Below are positions 43,748 to 56,272 of a stretch of DNA of 64,000 nucleotides, piece by piece. The stretch covers positions 59,495,851 to 59,559,850 of the forward strand of contig CM038044.1 in NCBI GenBank assembly GCA_021397845.1. The letters are read 5' to 3'. Under the pieces are notes generated by a model. That model was not told the DNA's origin. It saw only the letters and a program-made list of their open reading frames with translations, and did not search any database. The DNA comes from Areca catechu. Taxonomy: Eukaryota; Streptophyta; Magnoliopsida; Arecales; Arecaceae. Both the position numbers and the translations under genes were made by a program. Position 1 is the first letter of the stretch. Every line of letters starts with the position of its first letter.

Positions 43748-46743
43748 TCCACAAGCTTAAAGTATTGAAGGAAGGCGACTTCAATCTCTACAGTGCTGGT
43801 GGTGATATCATCCAAGCAGAAGCTGTAGGGACATATATTCTGAAGTTGCCTTCAGGGAAGATCTTGGAGTTTGAAAATTGTTACTATATGCCAAAGATTA
43901 TTAGGAATATTATATCTATTACTTTGTTATTGAAACAAGGATATGTAATGGATGTAACGAGCACTGGTTGCTCAATAATGTTATCTAATAAAATTATTTG
44001 TTCTAGCATTTTTAGCAATGGGCTCTTAACTCTTTCTTCCAATGATAGTATTTTTCATGTCAATACTAAAAGGAAAAGAAAAGACTTTAATGATACTTTA
44101 CTTTGGCATCATAGACTTGGTCATGTTAATGAGTCTAGGATAAGAAAGTTATACAAGGAAAAATTCCTTGATCCTTATGAGTATAAATCATTAGGAACTT
44201 GCGAATCATGTCTCATGGGTAAGATGACAAAAACTCCATTCACTGGACATGGGGAAAGGTCAACTGAGTTATTAGGACTTATACAAACTGATGTATGTGG
44301 TCCAATGACAACTCAGTCCAGAGGAGGATACTCATATTTTATCACTTTTACAGATGATTTATCTAGGTTCGGATATGTGTATCTTATGAAACACAAATCT
44401 GAAGCCTTTGATAAATTTAAGGAGTATCAAAGTATGGTCAAAAAACAAACCGGGAAAAGTATTAAAGTTCTTCATTCTGATCGAGGAGGAGAATACTTAT
44501 CCATGGAGTTTTTAGACTATCTTAAAGTTAATGGAATCCTTTCTGAATGGACCCCTCCTTATACACCACAGCTAAATGGTATAGCTTAAAGGATGAATCG
44601 TACCTTATTAGATATGGTACGATCCATGATGTGCTTCACAAATTTAACCATTTTCTTCTAGGGTCATGCCCTAGAAATTGCTATTTACATTCTAAACAAG
44701 GTACCTTCTAAATCCGTTGTTAGTACTCCATATGAAATTTGGAGTGGAAAGAAACCATATCTTAAATATTTCAAGATATGAGGATGTCCAGCTTATGTTA
44801 AAAGAAATTTTGGACATAAGTTGGAACCTAGAGTGGATAAATGTCTATTTGTAGGATATCCTAAAGAAGGTAGAGGATATCTGTTCTACCATCCTACTGA
44901 ACAAAAGATTTTTGTCAGCAGGCATGCCACTTTTCTAGAAAAAGAGTTCATTTTAGAAAAGGGCAATGGTAGAACTATTGAACTTAGAGAAGTACAAGAA
45001 ATACAGATAGACAATTCTCAACCATTAGAACATATAGTTAGGACAGAACCAGAACACAAAACTCCTCCTCGTAGGTCTGATAGAGTGCCATGGGAACCTG
45101 AGAGGTATGGGTTTATTATTGAAAATAATGAAGCCCAAGTCATTCAAAATGATGAACCTCTGACCTATATGGAAGCTATCTTGAGTACTGATTCAGATAA
45201 ATGGCAAGAAGCCATGGAATCCGAAGTAGACTCTATGTATGTAAACCAAGTATGGTCTTTGGTTGATGCACCAGAGGGTGTTAATCCTATTGGATGTAAA
45301 TGGGTCTATAAGAAAAAGATTGGGGCTGATGGCCAAGTTGAAACCTATAAAGCCAGATTAGTGGCTAAAGGTTTTAGACAAAAATAGGGAATTGATTATG
45401 ATGAAACATTTTCACCTGTTGCCATGCTGAAATCAATTCGGATTTTACTTGCTATAGCAGCATACCACGATTATGAGATATGGCAGATGGATGTAAAGAC
45501 TGCATTCCTCAATGTTTCCTTGAGGAAGAAGCTACATGTCACAGCCAGAAGGTTTTATTTCAAAGAATAAACCTAATCAAGTATGCAAGCTAAAGAAATC
45601 CATTTATGGATTAAAGAAAGCTTCCAGGAGTTGGAACATCCGCTTTGATGAAACTATTAAAAAGTTTGGTTTTATCAAAAATGTGGATGAACCCTGTGTT
45701 TATAAGAAGACTAGTGGGAGTGCCACAGTCTTCTTGGTTCTATATGTAGATGACATACTCCTCATTGGGAATGATATTCCAATGTTGCAATCAGTCAAGG
45801 TTTGGCTATCAAACCAGTTTTTCATGAAAGATTTGGGAGAAGCATCCTATATACTAGGTATTAAGATCTATAAAGATAGATCTAAGAGGATGCTAGGTTT
45901 ATCCCATTCTAGGTACATTGACTTAGTGCTGAAAAGATTCAGCATGGAAGGAAGTAAAAGAGGTTATCTTCCTATGAGTCAAGGCATACATCTTTCTAAA
46001 AGGATGTCTCCTAAGACACCTGATGAAAGAAATAGAATGAATTCTATACCCTATGCTTCGGAAATAGGGTCCATAATGTATGCCACGTTATGTACCAGGC
46101 CTGATGTGGCATATGCTTTAGGCATTGTCAGTAGGTTTCAGGCTGATCCAGGAGAGGATCATTGGAAAGCAGTTAAAAATATTCTTAAGTACCTAAGAAG
46201 GACTAAGGATATTTTTCTGGTTTATGGTGGTTCTGATCTTAAACTAGAAGCTTATTCTGATTCTAGTTTTCAATCAAACCCTGATGATAGCAAATCCATT
46301 TCGGGATATGTTTTTACCCTAAATGGTGGAGCAGTGAGTTGGAAGAGTACCAAGCAGCAGACTGTAGCTGACTTAACCACAGAGGCAGAATACATAGCTG
46401 TTAGTGAAGCCGCCAAGGAAGCAGTCTGGATGAAGAAGTTCATCACAGAGTTGGGTGTTGTTCCTGAAATTGAAAACCCAGTGCCACTTTACTGTGACAA
46501 CACTGGGGCTGTTGCTCAAGCTAAGGAACCAAGAGCTCATCATAAGTCCAAGCACATTCTGAGATGCTTCCATCTCGTCCGAGAAATAGTAGAGAGACAA
46601 GATGTCTACATAGATAGAGTTGATACAAAGAACAATGTATCAGACCCGTTCACTAAGGCTCTACCACAGTGAGATTTTGATCGCCACCTCGAATGTATGG
46701 GATTAAGATTTAAAGGCGATTGGCTTTAGTGCAAGTGGGAGAT

Positions 46744-49162
46744 TGAAAGGGATATGCCCTACAAGCCATTCTATAATCTATCTCCCAAAGCATTGTAATT
46801 AACAATTTCCTAAATAAAGGCATTATTTTTCCATCATACACTGTGATTATACTATATGATGAACCCCATAGATTAGGGCTATGATTTTAGGGTTATGATG
46901 AGATCATACCAGTGAGACCTAAAATCTTAAAACCTTAATCTAAAGTATTCCTAGTCAAAGGAACCCTGAGTAGGGAATCAGGGTTTTCCGGTAAGACTAG
47001 CACATCCCATGTATACTGGAAAGGGTGACTGCTCTCACAGTCACTTGTGTATGACACTAATACTGGGATGTGGGTGCTCATTGGAGAATGAGTTTCACTG
47101 ATACGTTCCAACTTGAGAACATCTAATGGAGTCTTAGCTACATGTCAATAGAAGGTTCTAATAGTGGGAGTAGTACAAGTAATCTTTTGACCTGAGACTG
47201 CCATAAGTACCTTATGTACATGAACCCATTCTTTGGTTCAATCCTAATCATGACACTGAGCCATGCACAGGATTGATACTGGGAATGGTGAATTGGATAT
47301 GAAGGTAATGACTAGGTCAACAAGGAATCGATCACTCTTAGTAAGACGAGATTGCATCCAGCTAGTCAACAATCGCATGATGATTCAGGGAATCTTTGAT
47401 CAAAGTAAAGATATTAGAGATGGTTTCTAATATCAAGATAATCGAATCATCATTATAAGATTGAGCTAGAAATAAATATAATATTGGATTTGACATATAT
47501 CCATATCCATAATTATATTTTGGGTGCAGGCTGATCGAAAGATTTAATTATACGGTAACTCTCTACTGAAGGATAATTTTGGTATTTCACCAGAATTTCC
47601 ATATCTTCCGGGTAGACATGACACGTTGCTAGACGTCAATCTTGTCTTGTAGGTTGATCAAGTTGAAAGATCACATGTTAGGAAGAGTCCTAATTGATCG
47701 AATCGGGTAAGCCCGGTTTGACCTAAATCGATTAGAAAGAGTTCTAATCAAATTAGGTCAACTTGTTTTCGAACCCACTGCTGGCTAGATGTGGAACCCA
47801 ATGGGTCACACACTTAAAAGGATTGATCAAGAGTTTAATTTGGAATTAAATCATCTTTGCAAGATAACACTCTAGCAGGTGTTGCAAACCCTAGCTTCTA
47901 TTCGGATCGGATTCGAATTAGGGTTCCAGATTGGTTCAAATTGGGTTCTAATTGGACCTAATTAGACCCTAATTGAGAAAATAGGAATATGGCTAACCCT
48001 ATTGGCTAGCCATGTAGCTTGGTTAGCCTCCCCACCCGCCCCATTTGTTTTTCCACGGCAAATGCCAAGAGTCCATGCGCTTATGGACTCTTGGCGTGCC
48101 ATTAGGAAGAGTCCATGGCGCATGGACTCTTGGCACCCCCCAAATATTTCTCCGATGATTTTATTTGGGGCGGCCTCCTTCTTACTCATTAGCGCCTCAT
48201 CTGTCCCCCCTTGGATGGAAATCCAATGGCTGATGGGATTTTAAGAAAGAAGGAATGCGCTAACTCTTCCCGGGCACGCGAAATAACATCTCTTCGGAGA
48301 TGAAAAGTCGCGACTTCCTTCCTTTTAAAACACCGCGATTTTTCCTTCAAGAAAAGCCATGGGATTTAATCTGGAAGGCCGTGAGATGGGAGGATAGGGC
48401 GTGAGAAATAGGGAAGGGGCGTGAGACAAAGTGGAATGGGGTTTATGGAGAGTTGTGTTCTTTTGAGAAGACATCTCTCTGTAATCTATTTAAACAACAG
48501 AGGTCTCGGGTGTTTGGACCAATGAACGACAGAGTTTATTTATTGTCTTTTCTTTCCAGGAAACTGATTCCTCCTTAGCTTGTTTAGGACACGGAGAGTT
48601 TCCCTCTTACAGAGTTCTCTTCTCTATTGAAACTCAAGTCCAAAACAAGAGATAGGAAGAATCTCTTGATCGATAAAAGAAAGGAACTCCTACTCTGTTT
48701 CTATTTCCTTTACTTTAAGACATTAGTGTCTTAAATCCATCTCCTCTTTCAAGACAAGAGTTTTATTCTTAGGACAAGGTCTTAAGAAAGGGAGAGGAAG
48801 AAGAAAGAAAGGAAGTAAGGAGCCCCTACCCTGCAGTTTTAAAGCCATAGTCCTCTTGAGTTCTAGGATAAGAATTCAAGTGAAGGAATTTTGAAGAAGC
48901 TTGCATCTTGATCAATCATCTTGTGGATCACCATTGGAGGGTGGACATTTGGACGCCTGGTGAAATCAAAAGAAGCATTCAACACCAAGTTCTGATTCTA
49001 CATCAAATTGGACTTAGCATTAAAAGGTTGGTGCCCTAATTCTAACAATGTTAGTTTGTATGTTTTAATTCTGAATAAGGAGATCTTGGCTAAGGGATTA
49101 TGGTGCCAATTTTATCATTTTTGAAATTACACTTCCGCTGCAGTGCACCGGAATCCCCAACA
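46744..49162 (+). repeat. Copia B 3' LTR
   Basis: 2419 bp, TGAAAGGG...CCCCAACA, matching 29275-31693. The palindrome pair is at 48065-48133. ORFs at 47962-48244 are frames within the LTR. Confidence 0.93.
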
Positions 49163-49167
49163 TCCAA
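49163..49167. repeat. Target-site duplication of copia B, right
   Basis: TCCAA, identical to 29270-29274. Confidence 0.92.
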
Positions 49168-50101
49168 GAGGTGTCCTTGTGTGGAATAGTCAAAGCATGA
49201 AGGTAAAAGGAGAAGACTATATCAATTCATAACCTAATGGGGATTTGTTTTTCTAACCTATCTAGGAAAGGACTTGTATTCCAATTGGGAAGAGGACCTG
49301 TAACCCATGTGTAACCATGGTTAGTGAGGGTGTGGGAACTCTATAAATACCCCACCCCTCCCCCTTTTGTAAGCATCTTTTTCTTATGAATACAACTTGC
49401 TGAAATTTTGAGTTATTGCCTTGTGTTGGTGTTTTGTTTTGGTTCTTTGGTTGGTGTTCTTGTGTTGGATGAATTCCTTGCTGCCCTAGCTTCCTTCCAC
49501 ACCCTAACTCACTACCATCCAAGCCTTCACATGTCCAAGATGAAGTGCCTTAGGCTACCAAGCAAGGAGATCTTCAACAAGTTTCGAACAGCCATCTTCT
49601 AACCCTAATCCTGATTCCTTTCAATCCATAGTTCCTTTTCTTATTTTTTAATTGCTGTTTTGATTAACCCTGATGCTTGTAGGATCCCCAAGGTGCTTCC
49701 CCTCCCCTCAGGAGGCCTTCTTTGCTGCCCGGACTGCCCAATCAGCCATCAAATTTGAGGAAAACAAGGCTTCTTCTTCCAGGCTTCGATCAGAGTTATG
49801 AGTGATCTCTTCTGCTATTGATATTATCATCTCTGACTGGTATTAAACCTTCCCTTCTCTTATTATCTGATTTGCTTGAAGCTAACTATCCTAAGCCAGG
49901 AATTCCTTAATTTTTGGGTCCTATCTTTTAGTTATCTTGCATGATTCAGCCTGCGACAAGTTGATTCTTAGTATTGCTGAATACCTACTAGTTCTTTACT
50001 TTGCTTTGAGAAATTAGCCAGCAAACCTAAATCTAAAAATCACAAAAAAAATTATTTTACTACTTTTACTACATATTTAGCTTACTTAGAGTCATCCCAC
50101 A
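49168..50101 (+). repeat. D 5' LTR, right part
   Basis: It continues the LTR after the B insertion and ends at CATCCCACA before the primer site. It matches 56899-57705 of the 3' LTR. It includes the promoter TATA box and probably the transcription start. Confidence 0.85.
49342..49349 (+). promoter_or_regulatory. TATA box of the D 5' LTR
   Basis: TATAAATA within CTCTATAAATACCCC, about 750 bp before the LTR end. The same box is kept at 57068-57075 in the 3' LTR. It is a standard plant polymerase II promoter element in the right part of the LTR. Confidence 0.75.
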
Positions 50102-51199
50102 TTAGTTTGGTATCAGAGCGGGTTTAGGATAGTTTTTTATTTGCATTGCATTCACAAACCCTAATTCTGCATTCTATCCACTGCATTAGATGTCTAGGAT
50201 TCATCTGATTTTGATATCATAAATGATTTATTTTATTGTGAAATTTACACTATATGTCCTCTATTCCGTCTTAGTAATTATCAACATTTTAAATTAATTT
50301 TACTAAAACCCTAAATCTCTAAATTTTGGCATAACAGAAACCCTAATAGAATCCTGATAATTTCTATAGCAGTCTAGAAAACCCTAGGTTTGCATCATCA
50401 TATGATTTTTTTTTCTGTATGAAATTTTGTAGGTTTTATGATAACTGTCAATCCTCTATTCCAGATTTTTTTTGATTTTTTTATGCATCGAGATCTGTGT
50501 CAAATTCTGCATCATTTGAACCTTAATTTTTTTGATTTTTGCTATTTCTGCATACTTAACTCAACCTAACCTAATCATCTTTCAAATCCCCAATCCCAAG
50601 CCAAACCTTGTTTGCTGACCCCATTTAACTTAAATTTAATTTGACTCATCATAAAATAATTAAAAATTTTTTTATTTTTTTGATTGTTTTTAGATTGCAT
50701 CAAGTCCATTGATTGCCATCATTCTTAATCTAATCTTAAGGGCAACTCTCTATCTCAGATCAGGGCAGGATTTCATCACCTGTCCTGGGCCCAAAACCAC
50801 CATCATCATACTAACCCAAGCCTAATTAAAATCAATTAGACCTAATTTGCCCTAGTGGGCTAGGAGACATCAACAGGTCAGGTCCGAGCTGTGTGGGCCA
50901 ACTAGTACATATAACCTCTTAGCTATTACTGAAAGCTGGTGTCTAAGGCTGGGGGTCCAGAGTCAAATAACCTAAGTGGTGCTGTGGTCTTTAATTGGGT
51001 CCCTACAAAAGCAGGGGGGCTCCCACACTCCCACCCCCTACCTAGCCAGTGGAAGGATTAGCTATTAGGTTAGGTGTATGTTGAGGTGACCCACCCAGTT
51101 TCTGGCTCTAGATCTAGGAAACCCTAAATTATACTAGCCTTTTCTTTCTCTTTTGCATGTTTGGTTGCATCATTTCATTTTGATTGATTGATTTGTTGC
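50102..51199 (+). other. Leader of chromovirus D
   Basis: The primer site TGGTATCAGAGC is at 50108-50119. A roughly 1-kb untranslated leader follows, with a T-rich first half and the shared leader cassette at 50938-51050. No gene is present. D3 repeats much of this leader in inverse orientation at 57706-58785. Confidence 0.85.
50938..51050 (+). other. Shared leader cassette, D copy
   Basis: GGTGTCTAAGG, then GTGGTCTTTAATTGGGTCCC, AAAGCAGGGGGGCTCCCACA and CTACCTAGCCAG. Copia A has GTGGTTTTTAATTGGTTTCG, AAAGCAACGGGGGGACTCCC and CTTGCCTGGCCG in the same order. D lacks the middle CCAAT/ATTGG hairpin present in A, D2 and E1. Confidence 0.65.
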
Positions 51200-52324
51200 A
51201 TGACTACTAGATTAGGAACCCAATATCAAAAGTCCAAATCTCAATCGAGCCCAACCATGGAACCCACTTTGGAGACCATCCTAGCTCAACTTGCTAAAAT
51301 GAATGCTCAAACCCAAGCCCAGCTTAACCAAATAAACCAGTCCAACACCCAAACCCAAAATCAGTTAGCCCAGACCCAAAATCAGTTAGCCCAAATAGAA
51401 CATAGGTTTGACCAATCCGATACTAAGCTTGACCAAATGAACCAAAGATTAAATCAAGTGGACAAACAATTTGAACAAGCAACCACTAGGATCATCCAAT
51501 TAACCAATAGGCTTAACCAAGTTGAGAACCGACTGGAGACTGTAAAGAAAACCAAAGAGTCTAACACTGAACCAGACCTGGATTCCATCCCTTCTGCCCC
51601 TCAAAACCCTAGAAGAGTCCAAACCCATGAACCCTTTAAGGAACATAACCCTAGGAGACCCCAAAACCAAGATCAATTTAGGGAGCCTTACCATAGGGGA
51701 AACCAACACCAGGATCAATATCATGACCCCGACCATAGGAGACCCAATCATGAGGACCAAGACTAGGATGATAGGCTTCTTAGGAGCATTAGGATAGATG
51801 CACCTACCTTCAATGGCAACCTAGATCCAAAAGTCTATATAGATTGGGAGGGAGGTTTGGATAGGTACTTCAAATTTTATTGCTTGAGTGATGAGAAAAA
51901 GTGTCAATTTGTCTAGCTCTGGCTAACTGATCAAGCTAGATTATACTGGGACCAAGTAGAAAGACTCAATAATCAAATAGGCAACCTACCCATTACCACC
52001 TGGGAAGCCATGAAATTAAAGCTTAGGGCTAAGTATGTTCCCCCATACTATAAACAGTATCTCTTAGATCAATGGCAGAAATCAAAACAAGGGACCAAAT
52101 CTGTGAGTGAATACATAGCCCAGTTTGATAAGTGTGCCCTAAGATGCGACATAGATGAACATGAATCAATTATCCTCTCTAGGTTTAGGAATGGTCTCAG
52201 AGCGGAGATCCAAAAGGAGCTGTATCTTAAGGCTGTTGATAGCATGGCCCATGCCTATCGGGTAGCTGAAAACTTTGAAAGGTTCCATAAAGCACCTGTA
52301 GTTAGGAAACCTGAACCCCTTTAG
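51200..52324 (+). pseudogene. D gag (coiled coil plus Retrotrans_gag)
   Basis: The start is the ATG at 51200 (MTTRLG), aligned with the D2 start MSTRNG; the open frame extends slightly upstream without an ATG. Residues about 25-115 form a Gln/Asn-rich heptad coiled coil (LNQVDKQFEQATTRIIQLTN is typical). From about residue 190 it matches Retrotrans_gag, with the pattern W-x2-M-K-x3-KYVP-x2-Y and QGTKSVSEYIAQF. In-frame TAG codons at 51764 and 51914 break it, and a TAG at 52322 ends the domain. Gag builds the particle and binds RNA. The Pro/Asn-rich stretch 52325-52500 after it has many stops and may be frameshifted. Confidence 0.88.
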
Positions 52325-52502
52325 GTCCAACACTCCAAACTTTAGATCCAACCAGAACTAGTTCTACCCAAACTGACCTAGCTACAACCAGACTCGCCCC
52401 AACCTTAACCAAAGTCAGCCAAACCCAAACCTAAGTCAACCTAAACCCAATCCAACCCATCCCAACCCTAACCCACCTCGTCCTAACCCAAGTCCGAGTT
52501 AG

Positions 52503-53723
52503 GCTAGCTCAAGTAACTCTGCATCTTTAAAGAATGATAAAGGTAAGGCACCAGTTTTTCAGAAGAACCCAAACCCTAGTCCCAATGCTTGTTTTAGGTG
52601 CAATAAGGTAGGTCACTTTGCTAGCCAGTGTCCCACCAGGACTTTGCACATAGGGGAGCTTGTAGAAGATGAGCCTGAACCCAATGAGGAAGAAGAGGAA
52701 GAGGTCTATGAAGCTGAACCAGACTTAATTGAAGAATATGAAGGAGATGAGGAGGACTTTGAACAAACAGACCTCATAGGGGTAGTTAGATGCATCTTGT
52801 CCCAGAATAAAACCCAGAAAGATTGGCGTAGGACCAATATCTTACAGACTTTAGTGAAAATTGGAGATAAGGTGTGTAAAATAATCATAGATAGTGGGAG
52901 CTGTGTGAATGCCATATCCCATAAGGCTGTCAAAACCCTAAGATTACACCCAGTTCCTCACCGAAGCCCCTATAAGGTATCGTGGATAGATTCCACCTCT
53001 ATACCCATTAAATCCAGATGCCAAGTCCAACTTCAACTTCAATGCTATCAAAATAGAGTGTGGTGTGATGTTGTGCCCATGGGGGTAAGTGGTATCATCC
53101 TAGGATGGCCATGGCTTCATGATCACGATGCCACTCTTTATTGTCGAACTAATGCTTGCATGTTTACTTTCCATGGGAAGAAGATCACCATAAACCCTAC
53201 CCCACCTCAGGAGTTAATTAAGAAAGGATCTAGCTCACTTAAGGAGAAAAAGTCTGGAATTAACCTAATCACTGCAAAAGAGCTAGAGAAGGAGATATCT
53301 GAGGGCACTACTATGTGGATGTTAGCTGTGAAGGAAGTATCTAATCCTATTAATAGAGAGTACCCTCAGGAGGTCAAGGGAGTGTTGAATGAATTTAATG
53401 ATATATTTACTGAAGATTTACCTGACCACTTATCACCTCTTAGGGATGTCCAACATGCAATTGATTTAGTCCCAGGAGCTACCTTGCCCAACCTACCTCA
53501 TTATAGGATGAACCCAGCTGAACACTTAGAGCTTCAAAGACAGGTAGGTGAGCTTCTTAGAAAAGGGTTTATTAGGGAGAGCCTAAGTCCTTGTGCTGTA
53601 TCAGCCCTATTAACCCCTAAGAAAGATGGCACATGGAGAATGTGTGTTGATAAACATGCCATAAATAAAATCATTGTAAAATATAGGTTTCCCATCCCTC
53701 GCTTGGATGATATGTTGGATTAA
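52503..53723 (+). pseudogene. D zinc knuckle, protease and start of reverse transcriptase
   Basis: This open frame runs from after a TAG at 52500 to TAA at 53721. It holds a CX2CX4HX4C zinc knuckle (CFRCNKVGHFASQC, 52590-52631), then a strongly acidic linker with a run of Glu. An aspartic protease follows with IIDSGS (catalytic Asp codon 52890), and the reverse transcriptase N-terminus with KKDGTWRMCVDKHAINKI. The frame breaks at LDDMLD, where a 1-nt loss shifts to the frame starting at 53723. There is no ATG at its head, so it was made as part of the gag-pol readthrough or shifted product. Confidence 0.88.
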
Positions 53724-54057
53724 TGGCAGGAGCCACAATCTTTTCAAAGATAGACCTTAAGAGTGGCTACCATCAGGTTCGAATTAGACCTGGGGATGAA
53801 TGGAAAACAGCTTTTAAAATGAATGATGGTCTATATGAGTGGTCCGTAATGCCTTTTGGGTTATCCAATGCCCCTAGAACTTTCATGAGAATTATGACCC
53901 AAGTCCTTAGGATGTTCATAGGTAAATTTGTTGTAGTATATTTTGATGACATCCTGATTTATAGCATAACCAAGGAAGATCATATAGAACATCTAAAATA
54001 AGTTTGATTAACCCTTAGGAAAAAGAGCCTCTATACAAATTTAAAGAAGTGTGATTC
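53723..54057 (+). pseudogene. D reverse transcriptase palm, frameshifted segment
   Basis: It carries FSKIDLKSGYHQVRI, WSVMPFGLSNAP and VVYFDDILIYS. The catalytic Asp pair is encoded at 53945-53950 (YFDD is a normal variant of YxDD). TAA at 53999 and a frame change before 54058 interrupt it before the thumb. Confidence 0.88.
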
Positions 54058-55914
54058 ATGACCCATAGAGTTATCTTCCTAGGCTTTGTGGTGACCCCTA
54101 AAGGCGTAGTAGCTGACCCTGAAATGGTCATATCCATTTTAGAATGGCCAGTACCCACTAGTGTCCATGAAGTTAGAAGTTTCCAGGGCCTAGCCACTTT
54201 CTACAGAAGATTTATTAGAGGATTTAGCACCATAGTAGCACCAATCACTGACTGTATTAGGAAGGATAATTTTGAATGGATAAAATCTGTAGATTGAGCC
54301 TTCCTAGAGATTAAAGCTAAGATGACACAAGCACACATATTGAGGTTACCCGATTTCACCAAAGTTTTTGAGGTAGCTTGTGATGCTTCGAAAGTAGGCA
54401 TAGGAGGAGTTCTGAACCAAGAGAATCACCCAGTAGCCTTTTTCAGTGAGAAACTTAATGAGGCTAAATTAAAGTACTCAACCTATGACAAAGAGTTTTA
54501 TGCGGTAGTACAAGCTCTTAGATACTCGAGACATTATTTACTAACCCAGGAGTTTGTTTTATATTCTGATCATGAGGCACTCCGATTTTTGAACTCCCAG
54601 AAGAAACTAAATCCTAGGCATGCTAAGTGGGTAGAATTTATACAAGCCTATACCTTTGTACTTAAACACCAAGCTGGATCTAAAAACAAGGTAGCATATG
54701 CCCTTAGTAGACGAGCCTTACTGTTGAACACCATTAGCACTGAAGTCATTGGATTTGATAGGTTAAAAGACGAATACACTACCTGTCTAGACTTTATTGA
54801 CATTGTCTAATCCTTAACCCAGGGACCATCTTGTACCCATAGTGAAGACACCCTTCAAGATGGTTATCTGTTTAAGAATAATAGACTTTGTATTCCCAGA
54901 ACCTCACTTAGAGAATTCTTAGTTTGGGAAACCCATGCTGGAGGCCTTGCTGGTCATTTTGGAAGAAATAAGACTATCTCAACTGTAGAGGACTTGTTCT
55001 TTTGGCCTAGTTTGAAGAGGGACGTTGCCAATATAGTGTCCAGATGTAGAACCTGTGATGTTGCAAAATAGTAGAAACAAAATACTGGATTATATACCCC
55101 TCTACCCGTACCAGACCGTCCATGGCAAGACTTAAGCATGGACTTTGTTTTAGGCCTATTTAAGACCCTCGGGAAACATAATTCAATATTTGTAGTGGTC
55201 GATAGGTTTTCTAAAATAGCCCATTTTATACCCTGCTATCAATCCTTTGACGCATCTATAGTAGCCCGTCTTTTCCTTGACCAGGTGGTTAGATTACATG
55301 GATTACCTAAAACAATAGTGACGGATAGGGATGTCCGCTTTACTAGTTACTTATGGAAGACCCTTTGGTACCTATTAGGAACCAAATTGAAATTTTCCAC
55401 CGCTTACCACCCACAGACTGATGGTCAGACCGAGGTAGTGAACAGAAGCTTATGAAACCTTCTTAGATGCATCGTAGGTAAACACACGGGAAATTGGGAC
55501 CTATTGTTACCCCGAGCAGAATTTTCATACAATAGTTCTGTTAATAGGTCCATAGGGAAGAGTCCTTATGAGGTTGTGCATGGATACAAACCCAATAAAC
55601 CTCTTGATTTGATCCCCTTACCCTCACATGCACGAGTTTCTATGTTAGCAGAGTCTTTTGCACAGCATGATAGAGAACTGCATAAAGAAATTAGCCAAAA
55701 GATAAACCTAAGTAATGAACTATATAAGAACTTGGCTAATTCTCGAAAAGGAGCTAAAGAGTTTTCTGAAGGAGATTTTGTGATGATCAGGCTTAGGCCT
55801 GAACGGTTCCCTCCAGGGACCGTAAAGAAACTTCATGCTCGTGGAGCTGGCCCATTTAAGATAATCAAGAGAGTTGGATCCAATGCCTATGTGCTTAAGT
55901 TACCACCTGATTAG
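54058..55914 (+). pseudogene. D reverse transcriptase end, RNase H and integrase
   Basis: One frame spans the thumb (FLGFVVTPKGV), RNase H (FEVACDASKVGIGGVL to about 54710) and integrase. Integrase shows an HHCC finger near 54932-55060, then catalytic Asp in MDFVLG, Asp in VTDRDVRF and Glu in TDGQTEVVNR, and a GPF motif near 55850 (RGAGPFKI). Stops: TGA 54295, TAA 54808, tandem TAG TAG 55069-55074 and TGA 55453. The last conserved RNase H Asp, normally in VADALSR, is Tyr here (VAYALSRR). The TAG at 55912 marks a 1-nt frameshift before the chromodomain. Confidence 0.9.
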
Positions 55915-56272
55915 GCATTAGTTCCACCTTCAACATCTCAGATCTTATAGAGTATAGGGAGCCAGTAGTGATTCCCAGTGAACCTTTTGGACCTATCCCT
56001 TCCTTTGAGAGTGATCCTGCCCCAGAGTGTCCACCAACCAATTGGCCAAATAGTGAGGAAAAGATCGAGAGAATCCTGGATGATCAAGCCATATGTACCC
56101 AAAATAGAGGCTATCAGAGGTATTTGGTCCGGTGGCAAGGTCGACCAGAATTTGAGGACTCGTGGGTCACCCGTGAGGATCTGCAGTGCCTCAACCCAAA
56201 CCTACTCGAGCACTTTGAGAGTCAAGTTATCCCACACTCGACAGGGTCGAGTTCCTCCCACCCCGGAAGAAT
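55915..56272 (+). pseudogene. D integrase tail with chromodomain
   Basis: After a frameshift, the tail reads GISSTFNISDL and then a chromodomain at 56055-56220: EKIERILDDQ, YQRYLVRWQGRPEFEDSWV and LQCLNPNLLEHFES. The aromatic and Trp positions typical of chromovirus chromodomains (Y, W, W) are present. Such domains are known to steer integration to heterochromatin. The frame runs into the 3' LTR, where it stops at 56376-56378. Confidence 0.88.

Larger units (their letters stand above)
32871..46729 (+). pseudogene. Copia B gag-pol, interrupted by C and multiple stops
   Basis: Gag starts at the ATG at 32871 (MASLLSLRSILDT). Stops occur at 33366 (TAA), 33594 (TAG) and 33630 (TGA, replacing the Trp of the zinc knuckle). 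C is inserted at 33799 just after the protease motif WVLDTACG. After C, the frame resumes at 43743 through the integrase, with TAA 44587, TAG 44659 and TGA 44779. It then passes TAG 45385, two 1-nt deletions near 45511-45532 that damage the reverse transcriptase start, and TGA 46670. The family stop is at 46727. YVDD (near 45750) and the RNase H motif YCDNTG are intact. It cannot encode a working polyprotein. Confidence 0.95.
29275..49162 (+). mobile_element. Copia B: Ty1/copia element hosting copia C
   Basis: About 9.94 kb once C is removed. The 5' LTR is 29275-31693, the primer site 31695-31707, the leader runs to 32870, gag-pol spans 32871-33798 and 43748-46729, and the 3' LTR is 46744-49162. 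It is flanked by TCCAA and inserted in the 5' LTR of D. It is closely related to C, with equal LTR length by my coordinates, and the coding region is badly damaged. Confidence 0.95.

Noticed and set aside
43651..44589. 312-codon frame starting in the copia C LTR and continuing into pol
   Set aside because: It is a chance fusion of the LTR of C with the B polyprotein at the insertion junction. Only the part from 43743 is retroelement coding sequence.
51500..51760. 86-codon minus-strand ORF
   Set aside because: It is a shadow of the coiled-coil part of D gag, which has the aligned start and the following Retrotrans_gag domain.
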